Source: Monoraphidium neglectum
Lineage: Eukaryota > Chlorophyta > Chlorophyceae > Sphaeropleales > Selenastraceae
DNA: 15,948 nt
Reading direction: 5' to 3'
NCBI RefSeq assembly: GCF_000611645.1
Contig: NW_014012430.1
Location: forward strand, 1-15,948
Shown: positions 1 to 10,191 of the stretch, in pieces
How the letters are laid out: every line of letters starts with the position of its first letter
How positions within the stretch are numbered: position 1 is the first letter of the stretch
Translations under genes and position numbers: made by a program
The notes under the pieces: model-generated
What the model saw: only the letters and a program-made list of their open reading frames with translations
What the model was told of the DNA's origin: nothing
The model's database searches: none

Positions 1-2344
1 GGGGGGGGGGGGGGGGGGTGTGGCGGCTTGGGGGGCTCTGTGGTGCTGGGCTGTGTGGAGGAGCTGGGTGCCCTGGCTGAGGGGGAGGGGCTGATCGAGT
101 TCCACGTCAGCGAGGCCGTGCTCGAGGTGGGTGATCTGATCTGATCTGATGTGATCTGATCCGCGTCAGATGGTATGATTTGGGATCGACATGCGAGCGC
201 GTCCATCTCATGGGGTCTTGTTGGCGGCAGCAGGAGTCGCCGCACCCACCTCCCAGCGGAAGGAATGTCGCGCCAACCGCCGCCTCCCGCTCTCTCGCGC
301 CCACTCGCAGGAGAGCGCCGCCGGCCTGCCTCCCCCCGGCTCACCCCTGCTCCTGTCCTGGGGCTTCTTCCTGCACGACACAGCCGCCACGGGGCTGGCC
401 CCCTCCCCGCGGCCGTGCTGGGGGGAGAGTGTGGGCTACGTGGTGGGCCTGGACGCTGTGCTGGGGGAGTACCTCGCGACACAGACCATGGCGGTGAGGG
501 GGGAGAGGGGGGAGGGGTTGATGACGTCACCGTGATGTGTGCGTGTGAGGTGGGGGGGTGTGGGGGTTGTGGGGAGAGGTAATATGGTGGCTGGTGTATT
601 TCGCACGCTAGACAGAGGCGCCCTTTCACGATACGGCCACCGCGTCCCCGCCTTCACCCCCCGTGCCCGATACCCACCTGTCAACCCAAACCCACCTGAT
701 TTCCCCCCCCCCAAACCATATTGTAAAACTCACTCTGCGAATACAATCTTACCTAAACCTATAAGAACAAACTTCCCCTCAAAAAGAAAAAAAACGGTTG
801 TCCCAGACCCTGCTCCTCCCGACCACACCAACCCTGATCCTCTCCCCACTGCCCCCCACCCCCCTCCCCCCCCGCAGGTTGAGCTGCTGGTGGCCAGGGG
901 CCTGGAGTACGAGGTGCTGGGCATCGCCGCACTGCCCCTCAGACAGGTGGCTGGGAGCAGCGGCAGGCCCGACAACCTTTGGGCTTGCGCGAGGGCGACA
1001 GCGAACCCCTGGATCCCGCGCGCGGCAGCCGTGGCGCCTGATAGTTTGAGCACCGTCGCCCTGACGCCGGCTGCATAGCCCTGAGGCCGCCCTGCCTGCG
1101 ATGCCAACCCCACCTAAACCATCACTCCGAACCTCCCCTCCAACCACCAACCCCAGATCCTTGAGGACCATGATTTGGGGGCCGGCCTCGGGGAGGGCCG
1201 CGCATACCATTACGCAGACATCAGGGGCGCGGCAGGCCACCTCATCGGCCGCCTGCGCTACGGCTGGCGCGCCCCGCGGCCGCTCACGAGCGCGGTGCTC
1301 GCCCACAAGAACAGCATCCGGCAGCAGAATGCAAGCGTGGCGGGCGGAACGGAGGCGGCGGCCGCAAAGGGCGGCGGCGGCGGCTGCAGCGTCCTGGGAG
1401 CGGCGGCGGCGGCGGCAGACGCGGACCCGGCGCGCAGCGCGCGGCTCCGGGTGTCGCTGTCCGCCTGCGAGGGCCTCGTCTTTGGCGGCGGCGGCGGCGG
1501 CGCTTCGGCCGCTGACGTCAGCGTGCGGCGGCCGTACGTGCGGTACAGCCCCCCGGGGCGCCCTGGGTGCGCGTACAACTCGGCGTGCGGCGAGGGGCCG
1601 GCCCCTGTGTTTGGGGAGGAGGCGGAGTGGGGGCTGGCGCGGGGGCCTGAGGTGGAGGTGGCGCTCGAGGGGGAGACACTCGAGGTGCGTCGGGGGCTGT
1701 CCGGTGCAATCAAGCTTGCATGGCACGGGGCTTCTGATTTGTGGAGGGGAAAACTGGGGGTGGTGCCGTGAGTATGGGACTGGCCCGAAAACGTGTGGGA
1801 GCGAGAGGATTTGCCGATTGGGTGCCTTGGTTGGGGGGCTGGCAGCGATGGGGCGCTGGCAATGGCGGCTGTGAGTTGCGCTTTAGGCGGTGTTCCTGTG
1901 AGGTGCACGTGACAAAGCGCCTGACGGCTGCTTATGTCGCCGAGCCCCGCTTGCTTTGGCACTGGGTTAGTAGCGAAAAGGTGACGAGCAAAATGCGAGG
2001 GGGAGAGAGGGCAGTCAGCCGGGCCGGGCTGTCCTTTGCCATCCCACGCAGGTGGCCGTCTTCGATGACTCAGAGCAGGACGCGGCCGCGTCCATCGTCG
2101 GCGTGGCGTCCGTGCCGCTCGCGCCGCTCGCACGCGGCGGCAAGGTCGAGGGCGCCTTTGCCCTGCGCCACCCGGCCAGCGGCGCGTTTGCGGGGCGCGT
2201 GCGGCTCGGCGTGTGCTGGGCGGAGCCAATGGGACGTCCCCTGGGGAGCGGCGGCGGGGGCGGCTCACAGCGGATGGGGGCAGGAACACAGCAATGTGAG
2301 GCGGAGGCGACGGTGTGTCAGACGCTGCCCCCTCCGAATGGTCT

Positions 2345-2411
<67 letters not shown>

Positions 2412-2806
2412 CACCATGGAGTGGCAAGCGCACGGGAGCCTCCCCAGGTTGCATTCGGTGAGGGGCTGCACGCCCCGGCGCTGCACGCCGCATCACAGCC
2501 ACCACCTGTGCAGCTGCATGCCGAGCAGGTGCAGTGGCAGGAGCAGCAGCACCAGCAGCAGCAGCCGAGCACAGGCCCCGCCTTCCTGCAGACGGCCCAG
2601 TACCCTGTCAGCCTGACGCCGCCACCAGAGGTGCACGCGTCAGCAGCCGCGGCTGCAAGCGCCCCTATCCCTCTTGCCCTGGCCGGCAGCAGCTTGATAC
2701 CGGCGCGCCTGCCGCGCACGTCTGGCGGCGCCGCAGCGGCGGCGGCTGTTGCAGCTGTTGGGATGTGGGAGGAGCGAGCGCAGCTGCAGCTGCAGGCATT
2801 GCAGGC

Positions 2807-2878
<72 letters not shown>

Positions 2879-4451
2879 CCCTGGCCACCCGTTGTTGCAG
2901 CTGCAGCCGCCGCAGTCCATCTTTGGGTCAAAAACGCAGCCGCGGCAGGAGCCTCAGCTGGAGAATTTGCCACCACAGCCGCAGCCGCAGCCGCCGGAGC
3001 CTTCCAAACAGGGGAATCAACCGGGCTGCCCGACTGCTTCCGCTCCTGAGGGGCTGCATGAGGAGGCGGAGGAGGGACCGCAGGGCTCGGAGCAGCAGCG
3101 CGGCTGGCAAGCAGATGAGCGGGAGCAGGCAGACGAGCAGCAGCAGGATGATGAGGACGAGGTCGTCTTGACCCACCCCCTAGAGCTGCCAACGGCGTTC
3201 GACGGCTGCGCCGACGAAGGCACCGACGAAGCGGGCGCCACCGACGATCCGGGGGCCGAGGGGGAAGACTGGGTCATGGCGCGCGTCAGCCCGCAGCGGC
3301 CGGCGGCCGGCTGGCCCCTGGAGGCGCGCGCGGTTTATTTCCGGGTGGATGGCCTGCGGCTTTCGCCCGAGGCGCTGGGCGACCCCGGGCTGATGCGGAC
3401 GCTGGCGGTGGCGCACAGCTTCCTGGAGGACTGGACCGACGCGGCGGCCCAGTGCAGCGAGGGCGTCGCCAAGGGGTGAGGGGGGGGGGCAGCGGAGGCG
3501 GGCCTGGTTTCGGGAGGCATGTGATGCTTGCACTGCTGCTGCGAATGTGTCTGGCGTGGCGTATCATGCATCGTCCAGCGCCTGAGCAGTCAGCCTATGG
3601 GCCTGGCCGGGCCGCCATAGTTGGTTGTGATGCGAGGGACTCTCGAGGGTAGCAGGGGTGGCCGGGTCTCAGCAGCCGGGTGCCGCGTGGCTGCAGGGGC
3701 GGCGTCCTGTCCCTCGGCTACGCGGCCGCCTACCAGCTCCTGTCGCCGGACGGGACCCCCACCCCGGCCGGGCGCGCGCTCGCGGGGCAGCTCGCGGCGG
3801 CGGAGCGCGGTGAGGGCGAGCGCGTGGTCCTGCCGGTGCTGCTGGCGGCCAGTGAAGAGCAGGCCATCACCGACTTTAGCCAAGGTGCGTGGGGCCCGCA
3901 GAAGGTATATTGGGGGGCGTTGGGGGGCTGCGAGACGAGCCTAGGGGCAGGTGCACGCATCACACAGGGCCCTTAGCCGAAGCTGTGATGTGCTGCCCGG
4001 GTTAAACTTGGATGACTATTGCGTGGGGGAACAGCCGAGACAGACAGGGAGGGCACCGACTTCCGCAGAGCGTGCGCACGCAGGCCATATCAAATGCTCA
4101 GGCCAGCTTTGGTGCAGCGGCGGCGCACTGACCGGGAAACATGGCACCTGTGGGTGCCAGCAGCGGACCGCCGTGAAACGCCACCCCCTCCCGCTCACTG
4201 CAGTGGACTGTGTCGCGACCTGCGAGGTGGACCTCAGCACAATCTGGGAGGCGCAGGGGCACGGCAGTGCTGACATCATCGGCGGCGGCGGTGACATCAT
4301 CGCCACCCCGTTCCAGCTGGTGCCGACGCCCGAGAGGGCGGACGCCTACCCGGGCGGCAGCGCCGGCGAGGTGGTGATGACGCTGGTGGCGGCCAAGGCG
4401 CTGCGGGCGCTCAGAAAGGCGTGCGGCGGGGCGGCCGTGGGGGGCTGGTGA
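1..4451 (+). CDS. RPGRIP1L: RPGRIP1/RPGRIP1L-like ciliary transition-zone protein, 5' partial, 7 exons
   Basis: Proposed join: <1..126, 311..493, 878..946, 1157..1684, 2052..3475, 3697..3884, 4204..4451. All six introns are GT-AG, every phase fits, and 921 residues plus TGA are visible. Domains in visible-residue numbering: a first C2 at about 31-168 (starts LIEFHVSEAVLE, then a WGFFLHD core); a second C2 at about 222-360, whose AVFDDSE and later GVASVPLAPLA match the YVFDDSD and IGKVNVPLISLA stretches known from RPGRIP1L; a Gln-rich linker at about 361-690; an acidic patch; and the RPGR-interacting domain at about 729-905, with a SFLED core and VATCEVDLSTIWEA. In the family, RPGRIP1L (NPHP8/MKS5) is a scaffold of the ciliary transition zone. 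The N-terminal coiled coils expected of the family would lie left of the window. The gly/ala inserts between the C2 domains and the polyQ linker are odd for the family. Domain order and intron-phase agreement make the assignment strong; RPGRIP1 versus RPGRIP1L cannot be decided here. Confidence 0.88.
131..168. repeat. TGATC/TGATG pentamer repeat inside intron 1 of the RPGRIP1L-like gene
   Basis: About six imperfect copies of a TGATC-like pentamer start four bases after the first donor site (126/127). The block shares an inverted 13-base match with 11091-11103 near the 3' end of the peroxidase gene. No function is recognised. Confidence 0.7.
2346..2411 (+). repeat. CAG trinucleotide tract 1 (polyGln)
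   Basis: Twenty consecutive CAG codons (2346-2405) are followed by CAA and CAG, giving 22 glutamines at about residues 401-422 of the RPGRIP1L-like protein. The single CAA interruption near the 3' end is followed by two His codons. The tract lies in the linker between the second C2 domain and the RPGR-interacting domain. Long open frames in the other phases here (polySer, polyAla, and antisense polyLeu or polyCys) are only shadows of this repeat. Confidence 0.97.
2811..2876 (+). repeat. CAG trinucleotide tract 2 (polyGln)
   Basis: Twenty-two uninterrupted CAG codons encode glutamines at about residues 556-577 of the RPGRIP1L-like protein. It is the second of two near-equal tracts in the same exon, about 400 bases apart, and is surrounded by further Gln- and Pro-rich sequence including a shorter Gln-His-Gln patch around 2540-2567. 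Because it is pure CAG it should be prone to length change. Confidence 0.97.
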
Positions 4452-5233
4452 CGGCTAAGACGCACGTAGGGCGCCAGGCAGCTGTGGCAACACACCATTG
4501 ATGCGGGCAATTGCGCTTTGGGGTGATAAGCCATTGCCTGTAATGTGCTGACCTCGTCCAGCTCGGGAATGGTGGATGCCTGAGGGATCAGACAAGCGTA
4601 TGCATGGTACAAAGGCCTGGGCGGGCTGGATCTGGCAAGGGATGTCGCAATGCTGGCTTGCGGCAGCACTGGTGCACAGGTGAATGATTCCTCAAGATGG
4701 CAGTGGTTGACTGGTCAAAAGCTGGCACCATTGAGGCTGGCATCTTTCAGGCGTGCAGCGCTGATCAAACAAATAAGCGATCGTGCAAGATCGGGTTCCT
4801 TGAAATGCTCAATGTATCCCATTCAAACCAATCGTGACAGTCTGACAGCATGTTCCTGCTGGGCTGCGGAGGTTTGCTGCCACTAGCTGGTGAGAACGTC
4901 AGTGGGATAGGTTGCGCCGGCAACCCAGTGGTCGGTGCAGGTGTTCCGGAGGTGCCCATGGCGTTGGTTTGCATGAGTCCTTCCCGCGTAACTACAGGCG
5001 CAACAAGCTCCCTTGCTAGTTACGGCGCCTTCACCCGCGCAGTGTGACCGTGCATCAAGCGCACAGCATGAGCCGGTGAAGCACTGGTAAAAACGTATCA
5101 TGCACCATGGAAATGATTGGGAAGCTGTAGATGACCCGACGGTGGCCCCTCCGGCCGTGATAGAATCGAAGCGGGTTGTAGCGGACTGCATGGCGTCGAG
5201 TTCAGTAACTGCTCAAGCTTGTCAAAGCACGCC
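4452..5233. other. Intergenic region between the RPGRIP1L-like gene and the Cys-rich gene
   Basis: About 780 bases hold the likely 3' UTR of the upstream gene and the promoter and 5' UTR of the downstream gene. The stretch has lower GC than its surroundings. Open frames here are short, carry no recognisable motif and are not continued by plausible splice sites. I saw no TATA box, RNA gene or repeat. Confidence 0.6.
4539..4543 (+). promoter_or_regulatory. TGTAA polyadenylation signal of the RPGRIP1L-like gene
   Basis: TGTAA lies 88 bases after the stop codon at 4449-4451. TGTAA, not AATAAA, is the usual poly(A) signal of chlorophycean algae such as Chlamydomonas and Volvox. It supports both the 3' end of this gene and the proposed lineage. 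Confidence 0.6.
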
Positions 5234-5361
5234 ATGAGCCCGAGCAGTAGACGCGGCAAGCCGACATTGCGTGCTGGTGTGGCAAGCGCAGTGATGCTCG
5301 CTGCGTTTGCTGCATCCCTCGTGGTCTGCAGTGCCGCCGTAATCAGCGAACCCCAATCCAG
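5234..5361 (+). other. Signal-peptide exon of the Cys-rich gene
   Basis: The ATG at 5234 opens a 42-codon exon that ends at a GTGAGC donor. The encoded N-terminus has a positively charged segment, about 17 hydrophobic residues (AGVASAVMLAAFAASLVV) and small residues suited to signal peptidase (CSAAV). This start was chosen because it alone supplies a leader and ends in a donor whose phase matches the next exon. An uncleaved type II signal anchor is the alternative. Confidence 0.7.
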
Positions 5362-8300
5362 GTGAGCGCAAGCAATCAGGATGCTAGTGACAAGCGACAG
5401 GGTTGTACAGCAATGCGCCGCGTCTGTGTGCTCGCATGAGCTGCCCTGGTAATGGGCCCAGCCTGTTCAGTCTGCCGCCGACGCTGCTTTCTGCCTCCAT
5501 GCGCTCGTCAATCGTGCGACAGGGGTTTCTCGGACAGCCGTGCCGTGGCGTTCGTCAGCAGCCAAGCCTCAGGGCAGGGCCACCATGCTGCTCGCCACCT
5601 GAGGGAGGGGCGCGCGTGGAGCAGCAGCGATGCCCAGGCGGCGTCCCAGTCCACGCCACCCACGCGGCGGCGCGTCAGGGGCCCGGACGTCAACACACTG
5701 CTGGCGGCGCTTACCAGCCCCCCGCCCGCCGGCGCGCCTGCGCCGTCGAACTTGCCGCCACCCTGGGCCATGCCTGCGCAGCCTGCTGCGCCGGCGCCGA
5801 GCGGCACCCCGGCGACGCAGGCTCAGGGGGGCGGCGGCGGTGGCGGCGCATTCGGCCAGTCTACCTGCCTGCTGAGCCAGGTGAGCGGCGCCGACGCTGC
5901 TGCCGTACAGTGTTGGCGGTCGCGTTCTCTTTTATACCTGCACACGCGCAGCGCGGTGGGTTGCTGTGCTGTACAAGCATGCACCGCTACAGGTTTTTTT
6001 CGTGGTGGGGCGATAGGCAGTTATGTGGCACCCTGTTGGGCGATCGAGCCCCTCGCTCGACCGCTGCCGCGCAGGTCTGGATACCCGCAACGTCGCCGGG
6101 CGGCCAAGGCACTTGCTGCAACAAGGAGACTGCCTGTGGCTCCAAGTGCTGCGACAGGACCCAGGAGTGCGACCCCAAAACGCTCACCTGCTGCCCGCTG
6201 TACCACATCAGCACCACGCCACCCTATGGCTGCTGCCCCGAGGACCGCTACTGCCCCCAGGGGAACAAGTACCCGGTGCCGTGCTGCCCGCAAGGCAGCG
6301 CCTGCCTGAAGAGCAAGGGCACGTGCGTGCCGGCCGGCCCGCTGCAGCTCCAGGCAACACCAAGCAGCTGCGCCAGCCCGGTGAGGGCGCGGCGCTCGAC
6401 GTTTGGTTTTGATGACGATGTGCGTAAAGGATGCACGAGCGCATGGATGAACATTTGTTAGTTTTTCTTTGGGGGGGGGCAGGAGGGGTCCTCCGCCTGT
6501 CACATGCTACCACCTGCACAACGGCACGCCCCCCGTCGCACCGCTCGCACTGCAGTGCGGCGCCGGCTGCTGCAAGCCGGGGCAGTTCTGCCTCGACACT
6601 GGGATGTGCTGCACCCAGTGCGGCAACGGGTGCTGCCCTCCTGAGGCGCCGGTCTGCTTCAATAATCAGTGCCACGGGGCCAACGTCGTTGAGTGCCCCG
6701 TCGGCAGCGGGATTCCTTGTGAGCACCCGCGCGCAAGGTTCCGGGCCGCCAGGTGGCATCCACCTGCACTGTGGGGAAGTAGGGTCAGGACTACCGTTGT
6801 CACGGCTGCTGATTTGCAAAATTTGCCTCTGCACAACCACAGACGATCACCTCCCGCCTGTACTTCACCTCACAAAACACTCCGCAACACCCCGCGCCCT
6901 GACGTTACGGGTGCAGGCGCAGCGCCCAACCAATGCGGCAAAGATGGCAGCTGCTGTCTGCCAGGGCAGGCGTGCGGCGGCAGGTGGGCGTCCGGCTGGG
7001 GCGCTGAGCCGCGTTTTGGGGCACGTGCGAAAGAGCGTGCAGTTTTCGTCTCAGCGGGAAGCTGCGCACACCCAACTTGACTGTCGGCATTCCCCATATA
7101 TTGATGCCTCCGCAGCTGTTGCTCCACCGTCTGCATCGGCGGCAAGTGCTTTCCCAAGGGCACCACCACCTGCCCCGGAGCACCCAATGGCGCCTGTGAG
7201 CACTAGTGCAGCCGCTGTCAGGATCGTCTTGCCTTGGCTTGAGCAGACGTGGGGCCGGCTAATGCGCACATATGTGGCATTTAGGGAGGCCATGGCTGGC
7301 TGTCCTGAAGTGTGCCAGCTGAAGAGAAAGCCGTGGCGCTTGTTGGTCCCTGCCAACACAATCCACAACCCTGTTTGCAGGCCTGCCTGGGTCCACCTGC
7401 ACCGACGGCATATGTTGCCCGGCAGGCAAGGATCCTTGTGGACTCAAAAATTCGACCCTCAGGTTGGAGCCTCAGTGTTCTGTCAATGAGGGGGCCTGCA
7501 GCGACAGTGGTGCCTTGGTCTGTGCCCCTTGGCTCTTGCCGCCCTGCTTGCACTGGTTGATGCAGAGCAGTTGCTTTAGACTTGCGCTTTGCCTGCCTTG
7601 GCACGAACTTATTCCTCGCAAGGGTCCAGCCCTGACGCCGTCTGCTGACTCACGTCGTCTTGGCATTCGCATCCTGCGCCAACGCCTGGTGCAGGGGCTG
7701 CTGCGACCGCACAAACGAGCAGTGTTTCGCCACCGGCGGCGTGGTGTGCGCACCCAAGGGGTCAGCTCTCTGCCCGGGCGCGCCAAAAGGTTTCTGTGAG
7801 TTGCACAAATGATTTTGTGCATTTGGATATTGTTGGTTGGTCTCGCTGCACTCGGCCCTTCTCAGGGATGACACAACTGCTGAACAAATATCGCATATCA
7901 CAACCGTACACACTCCCACACTCTCACAGCACGCATGCAGGAAGGGATCGCATGCGCGCACGCAGATTCATCTCCCCTCCCCACGCGTGCGCACGCATGC
8001 ATACTCGTGAATGTGCACAAGACCCAGTCACGCTTATTGATGCCTGTCTCGCCCCACTGGAAGGCCTACATCAATCATCGCAGCACCCGCTCCCCCCCCC
8101 CCACTGCGACCAGGCCCTCCTAGCACCAGCTGCAACCTCGGCCGGTGCTGTGGCGCTAGCGAGCAGCCCTGCGGAGCCAAAGAGTGAGTGCTTGCGTTCG
8201 CTGAGAGTATCAGAGAGCACGGCCCTCGCATCGAGACACGCACAAGTGGATTTTGTGACCGAACAGGATTTGTGTGTCTGCTGTGGCATCATGGTGGTAG

Positions 8301-10191
8301 CATAACCGCAATCGCCGTGGCTGTTCAGCGCGCGTCCTTCTGACGACCCGCCACCCTGCTACAATTACGATTGCCTCAGTTGCTGCCTCCCGGGCCAGTG
8401 CATCGCCGGCATATGCCTGAAGCCCGGCATGACCGCCTGTCCAGGGGCCCCCAACGGAGTGTGTGAGTCTCCCGAGCCCTGTGCCGCAGCGTTGGGCGGC
8501 TTGAAACGGGAAAGTTGAGGCAGGAGGGTTGATATCTGGGTGCTGTTCATGTGCTTGGTGGCAAGCTTGAGTTTCGCTTGAGCTAACAGCTCGCCCACCA
8601 ACCCATTTTGACGCTCACACACCACATCCATGTCTTCTCACACAATTACGAGCAGGCAACGCGGGCTTCCTCTGTTCTGGCGGCGTGTGCTGCCCGGGGG
8701 GCCAGGCGTTGTGCGGCAAGAGCTGCTGCCCGACAGGGCGCTGCCTCAACGGTGAAACCTGCGCGCCCAGCGGGGCCGTCAGCTGCCAAGGCGCACCAAG
8801 GGGCTTCTGTGAGTTGCTTTTGGGACGCGCAGCGTCGATGGTGTTGCGGCAGGGTCAAACGTGGTGGTGTGGCTGCCAGCAAGCCATCCGGTGCTGCATG
8901 CGATGCGGCACAATCACACCTGTCTGCATAATCGTCAGGCCGCCAAAGTCTGGGTCAGCTACTGAGTAGGATGGCGCCAGCGGCGCCCCACTCTCCGTAT
9001 TTCCTGCTGAAAACCACCCCCTCGTGCGGGTCACACCCTGCAGGCGACACCAATTTCTTCTGCACCGGGAAGACGCCGCCCTGCTGCAGCAACTCGCTGC
9101 CCAACGTCTGCTCCGGCAGGTGCGGCCCGCGCGCACGCCTGGCCTTGAAACAGGAGGGATGGGTGCCGCGCTTGCAAGCAATGCTGTAGCATCCCCTAAT
9201 TTGCTGCTGCTCTCAAAGCAACGCTGCCAGGATTGGATCCACGTCAATTCTCTCCTACACCTCCTATCTGCACAAACACACAGCTGCTGCTCTGGCGACT
9301 GCTGCCCAAACGCGGTGAATGGTTGCTGCAGCAGGGGCCAGGTGCGCGTGTGTATGCGTGTGTAACACCATGTGTTTGTGTGTGTGTGTGTGTGTGTTTG
9401 TGTGTGTGTGTCTGTGCGTGTGTACGTGTGTGCGCATGCATGCGTGTGAATTTGCTTTGTGGGCGTGTGGATTGGTGGATTGGTGAACTGTGCTGGTGAG
9501 CAGGCGTTGGTGCGTGAATGGAGAGAGGGACGGCTGACCACCACTCTTTGTATGCAATCACTACTCGTGGGGTCGTGTGAGTGAACGTGCATGTTGCTTG
9601 CCAGGCCGGCCTCCCTCAATGCATGTTGCGATTGTATCGCGGCGCTCGCGCCCCAGGGCTGCAGGCAGCGACAAGAGCCCTCGCCCCGCCTTCGTGTGCC
9701 CCACTCCCCCTTGCCTACTCCCCCAGGTCTGCCTCGGCAACGCCGCCTGCTGCCCCCCCAGCACGACGCGCATCTGCGGGTCCTCCTGCTGCACTGCCCG
9801 CCAGAACGGCTGCCTCGGGTGGGCGCCACCGCGCGCCGCAGCAGCGCCCTACCACCAGCGCGGGTTATTGTTGGCACCGCCGACTGATCTCTCATCCCAG
9901 CAGCTGCTCGTGTCACGAGGGGAGAGGTCTTGCAATTGGCAAACTGTTATGTGAAGCAGGGGTTGTGGGGCTGGCGGGCGAGTGTGCCTGGGTGGCTGCC
10001 AGTGGTTTGACACTCAGTGTGCGGACTCCCTGGTGGTGGTCCACACCTTCCTGCGCCAACCCCATGGGCTCAAACATCACAGCCACTGCTCATCGCCAAC
10101 CACCCCCAACCTGCTGCCCCTTTGCCCGTGGGTGCGCAGGACCTCCCCGACGTGCTGCAGAGTGGGGGAGACCTTCGGCTGCATCGCTTAG
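5234..10191 (+). CDS. Secreted modular cysteine-rich protein, 15 exons, unrecognised family
   Basis: Proposed join: 5234..5361, 5523..5880, 6075..6380, 6556..6718, 6917..6983, 7116..7195, 7381..7462, 7695..7795, 8114..8183, 8380..8462, 8656..8808, 9044..9119, 9284..9341, 9727..9818, 10140..10191. All introns are GT-AG and phases agree, giving 622 residues. Exon 1 encodes a signal peptide: basic start (SSRRGKPTLR), then a hydrophobic AVMLAAFAASLVV and CSAA. Residues about 70-150 are a Pro/Ala linker ending in polyGly. From residue 163 on the chain is packed with CC-x(4-6)-C units: CGSKCCDRTQEC, CGAGCCKPGQFC, GSCCLPGQAC, GCCDRTNEQC, CCLPGQCIAGIC, CGKSCCPTGRC. Several exons end in a CPGAPxGxC motif. 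The pattern recalls granulin or Stig1-like disulfide knots, but I do not recognise the family. A cell-wall or extracellular-matrix role is inferred only from secretion and Cys content. The least certain parts are the acceptors of exons 2, 4 and 9 and everything after 9818, where another exon could exist. Confidence 0.75.
6917..8808 (+). repeat. Tandem two-exon Cys-rich modules (at least four copies)
   Basis: Each module is an A exon (67-82 bases, phase 1 in, phase 2 out) plus a B exon (80-101 bases, phase 2 in, phase 1 out). Copies are 6917..6983+7116..7195, 7381..7462+7695..7795, 8114..8183+8380..8462, and 8656..8808, where A and B are fused with no intron. A exons carry a CC-x-PG-Q-C or CC-x(4-6)-PCG pattern. 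B exons end in CPGAPNGAC, CPGAPKGFC, CPGAPNGVC and CQGAPRGFC. The final Cys codon is always split T|GY by the intron, so modules are symmetric (1-1) and can be duplicated in frame. A fifth diverged copy is 9044..9119+9284..9341, which leaves in phase 0. Confidence 0.8.
9371..9432. repeat. TG microsatellite in intron 13 of the Cys-rich gene
   Basis: An imperfect TG dinucleotide tract with TTTG and TCTG interruptions lies 30 bases after the donor at 9341/9342. It occupies part of a 385-base intron. The open frames running through it (Cys-Val or His-Thr repeats) are repeat artefacts. Confidence 0.9.

Noticed and set aside
1258..2505. 415-codon minus-strand open frame with polyAla
   Set aside because: It is antisense to two well-supported exons and an intron of the RPGRIP1L-like gene; its length comes from GC richness and the CAG/CTG repeat.
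2318..2920. Minus-strand polyCys and polyLeu frames and plus-strand polySer and polyAla frames
   Set aside because: They are alternative readings of the CAG tracts; only the Gln frame continues the conserved C2 and RPGR-interacting domains.
6483..6555. Earlier acceptor (6480-6482 CAG) for exon 4 of the Cys-rich gene
   Set aside because: It would put the Cys-rich block out of frame with the preceding phase-0 donor; the acceptor at 6553-6555 keeps the phase.
8855..9916. 353-codon minus-strand frame with His-Thr repeats
   Set aside because: It lies antisense to Cys-rich exons and a TG microsatellite, with no recognisable domain.
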